Shown one piece after another: positions 62,368-64,000 of a stretch of DNA of 64,000 bases (positions are counted from its first letter, which is position 1; each line of letters begins with the position of its first letter). The stretch covers positions 62,001 to 126,000 of the forward strand of contig JASJAR010000003.1 in assembly GCA_030066905.1 (NCBI GenBank), written 5' to 3'. The position numbers and the translations under genes were made by a program. The DNA comes from Paracoccaceae bacterium. GTDB lineage: Bacteria; Pseudomonadota; Alphaproteobacteria; Rhodobacterales; Rhodobacteraceae. The notes beneath the pieces were generated by a model. The model saw only the letters and a list, made by a program, of their open reading frames with translations, ran no database searches and was not told the origin of the DNA.

Positions 62368-62383
62368 CCCCCAGTTCTGGGGG
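62368..62383. promoter_or_regulatory. Lux-box-like 16-bp palindrome
   Basis: A perfect palindrome CCCCCAG-TT-CTGGGGG sits 4 bases after the stop codon of the LuxR-type gene and 96 bp before the GTG of the following gene. The CCAG-nn-CTGG core is shared with LasR/RhlR-type lux boxes. No T tract follows, so it is more likely an operator than a terminator. Confidence 0.5.
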
Positions 62384-62386
62384 ATT

Positions 62387-63166
62387 TCAGGGTGCAATCA
62401 TACCGAGCCAATAGGCACGCACGACGGCTTGGCTCCGATTCGTTGCCCTGAGCTTTCTGCGTGCCGAGGCAAAGTACTCGTCGACCGTGTGATCGGTCAG
62501 GTGCATGATATCGGCGATCTCCTTCGTGGAGCGACCGAGCGCGGCCCACTGCAAACAATCGCGTTCCCGGCGGCTCAACTTGACCGTGGAGTGCTCCTGC
62601 GACATTTCGCGAATAGAAAGACCCTCGACGAAATAGCGCGACGCCAGGTGGAACTCCGCCATATGGTTCATGGCCAATTCATCGAGGTTGCCCGAACCAA
62701 ACACGGACTGGTTGAGCATCAACATCGAGATCCGCCCCGCTGCCCCGTCTGCGAATGACATCCCGATGGTCTGATGGAGCCCGAAATCCATCGCGAGACG
62801 CACGAACGCCGCTTCGTCGTCCGACATATCGACGGTGGGAAAGGTGGATGGAACCCGAACGTCGACGTAATGCGGCGCGCTTTTCGTGAACAGGTAGCGG
62901 GCCATCACGTCGTGCCGGATCAATTGCGGATGCGCCCGATAAAAGGCATGCCACTCGGGGTTGATGAAATGGCCGTACATTTCTTCCGCGTTGGGAAACA
63001 CGCCGAATGTCCTCGGCATTTCAAAAACAACGCCGGAAGATTCCGCGCCAAGATTCGATAATGTCGCGTCGAGCCATTCGCCGGCGGATCGAAAATCCGC
63101 AACCGTCGCCGCGGCGTTCATCCATTCAAGGGGTTCAAGATGCGGGGAGAGACCTTCTCTGATCAT
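62387..63166 (-). CDS. LuxR-family transcriptional regulator
   Basis: A 259-residue regulator with an autoinducer-binding-like N-terminal domain (WHAFYRAHPQLIRHDVMARYLF) and a C-terminal LuxR HTH (KLSRRERDCLQWAALGRSTKEIADIMHLTDHTVDEYFASARRKL). No luxI gene is present, so it is a solo. ATG 63166 was chosen over TTG 63178; neither has a ribosome site, so the start is uncertain. Confidence 0.88.
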   Translation of the reverse strand: MIREGLSPHLEPLEWMNAAATVADFRSAGEWLDATLSNLGAESSGVVFEMPRTFGVFPNAEEMYGHFINPEWHAFYRAHPQLIRHDVMARYLFTKSAPHYVDVRVPSTFPTVDMSDDEAAFVRLAMDFGLHQTIGMSFADGAAGRISMLMLNQSVFGSGNLDELAMNHMAEFHLASRYFVEGLSIREMSQEHSTVKLSRRERDCLQWAALGRSTKEIADIMHLTDHTVDEYFASARRKLRATNRSQAVVRAYWLGMIAP

Positions 63167-63363
63167 CGAATGGGCCAAAGCAATGAAATCAAATGGCCGG
63201 CTCTTTGGGGGCCGGAAGTAAGAGTTTAGTCTAGCACATTGCCCGAAATTCGAGAAGCTTCGGCCACCTCCCCATCGAGGCGACGGGCGCTGAACGCGGG
63301 CAGACCGACGCTGCCGCTGCGCTTTCGCTTGTCATCCAGCCGCCCTGCCGCCACCCTCCCGGC

Positions 63364-64000
63364 ATGTTCCGGCTAAAACACCACGAGCGCTACGCCACCT
63401 TCGCCCTTGTTGGCGCTCTCACCACTCTCTGCGTCGCACTGGCATTCTGGACGCCCTGGGCCTGGCTGGGTGCGCTGCTCTTCGGCGCGCTCACCACACT
63501 TGGGCTCCACGACATCACCCAGACCCGCCATTCGATCCTCCGCAACTACCCCGTCATCGGGCATATGCGGTTTCTCTTCGAAGGCATCCGCCCCGAAATC
63601 CGCCAGTACCTGATCGAAAGCGACCAGGACGAGGAGCCGTTCTCCCGCGAGCAACGGGCAATCGTTTACCAGCGGGCCAAGGGCGAAGAGGGCAAACGGG
63701 CCTTCGGCACGAAGGAGCGGGTCTATGATGCAGGCTATGCCTGGCTGACCCACTCGGTCGCCCCGATCCACATCGACAACGCCGATTTCCGCGTGCCCAT
63801 CGGCGGCCCGGACTGCAAACAGCCCTACGACGCCTCGCTCTACAATATCTCCGCGATGAGCTTCGGCTCGCTCTCGGCCAATGCGATCCTCGCCCTCAAC
63901 ACCGGCGCCAAGTCCGGCGGCTTCGCCCATGACACCGGCGAGGGCGGCATCTCCCGTTACCACCGGCAAGGCGGCGGCGACCTCATCTGGGAGATCGGCT
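63364..64000 (+). CDS. FMN-binding glutamate synthase family protein, 3' end outside window
   Basis: The first 212 residues of a larger enzyme. Two N-terminal transmembrane helices (TFALVGALTTLCVALAFW, AWLGALLFGALTTLGLHDI) are followed by RHSILRNYPVIGHMRFLFEGIRPEIRQY and the start of the FMN barrel: NISAMSFGSLSANAILALNTGAKSGGFAHDTGEGGIS. Family members resemble the GltB central domain; roles vary. Its start at 63364 is not shown by a strong ribosome site but agrees with the family. Confidence 0.85.
   Translation, partial: MFRLKHHERYATFALVGALTTLCVALAFWTPWAWLGALLFGALTTLGLHDITQTRHSILRNYPVIGHMRFLFEGIRPEIRQYLIESDQDEEPFSREQRAIVYQRAKGEEGKRAFGTKERVYDAGYAWLTHSVAPIHIDNADFRVPIGGPDCKQPYDASLYNISAMSFGSLSANAILALNTGAKSGGFAHDTGEGGISRYHRQGGGDLIWEIG

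Noticed and set aside
62362-62390. Rho-independent terminator of the LuxR gene
   Set aside because: The 7-bp arms leave only a 2-base loop and no T tract follows on either strand; an operator reading fits better, although a terminator role is not ruled out.

Overview
The window is a gene-dense, GC-rich chromosomal segment of an alphaproteobacterium, most likely a member of the Rhodobacteraceae/Roseobacter group. This is inferred from several gene families common in that group (DUF1523, zf-CHCC, a two-domain core-2/I-branching glycosyltransferase, TctCBA with AtuA/DUF4387, a family-typical TATTTT intergenic element). I saw no rRNA, tRNA, CRISPR array, transposase, integrase or phage gene. It reads as ordinary chromosome with several accessory cassettes. 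Both ends cut genes: a universal stress protein lacks its N-terminus on the left, and an FMN-binding glutamate synthase-family protein lacks its C-terminus on the right.

Layout. 1-7.3 kb: stress and cold-shock proteins, a lone ParA-type ATPase, an SRAP-family protein with its catalytic Cys2 replaced, a RidA protein, a small bacterial sugar transferase, a histidine kinase with a periplasmic solute-binding sensor, and a phosphomannomutase. 7.8-12.4 kb: a very acidic 1548-residue exported-type protein with PA14-like, RTX and LamG-like segments, partly duplicated. 12.4-17.0 kb: a tight minus-strand operon tctC-tctB-tctA-atuA-like-DUF4387 (tripartite tricarboxylate-type uptake plus a poorly understood catabolic pair).

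17.3-27.9 kb is the most interesting block: a plus-strand series encoding a Ser/Thr kinase, an FHA-domain protein, a PP2C phosphatase, three P-loop GTPases (at least two dynamin-like), two proteins that look roadblock/LC7-like, and a small conserved-looking protein. No secretion genes lie beside it. I infer a cytoplasmic signalling system in which phosphorylation controls membrane-associated GTPases.

28-36 kb: deoC with an ALDH16-like tandem aldehyde dehydrogenase, a DUF1523 protein, a P1-family peptidase, a secreted protein of unknown role, a gabD-type dehydrogenase, a candidate structured RNA with a strong terminator, and a small heat-shock protein. 36.4-38.8 kb: three consecutive exported trypsin-like proteases. 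38.9-42.8 kb: glcD-glcE-glcF (glycolate oxidase) behind an AT-rich, palindromic control region. 43.3-50.1 kb: a four-gene overlapping operon of the MoxR/DUF58/BatA type. 50.1-58.7 kb: small enzymes and regulators around polA. 58.7-63.2 kb: HIT protein, glycosyltransferase, sulfotransferase, then a LuxR-type regulator, a near-perfect lux-box-like palindrome and an unrecognised gene that it may control.
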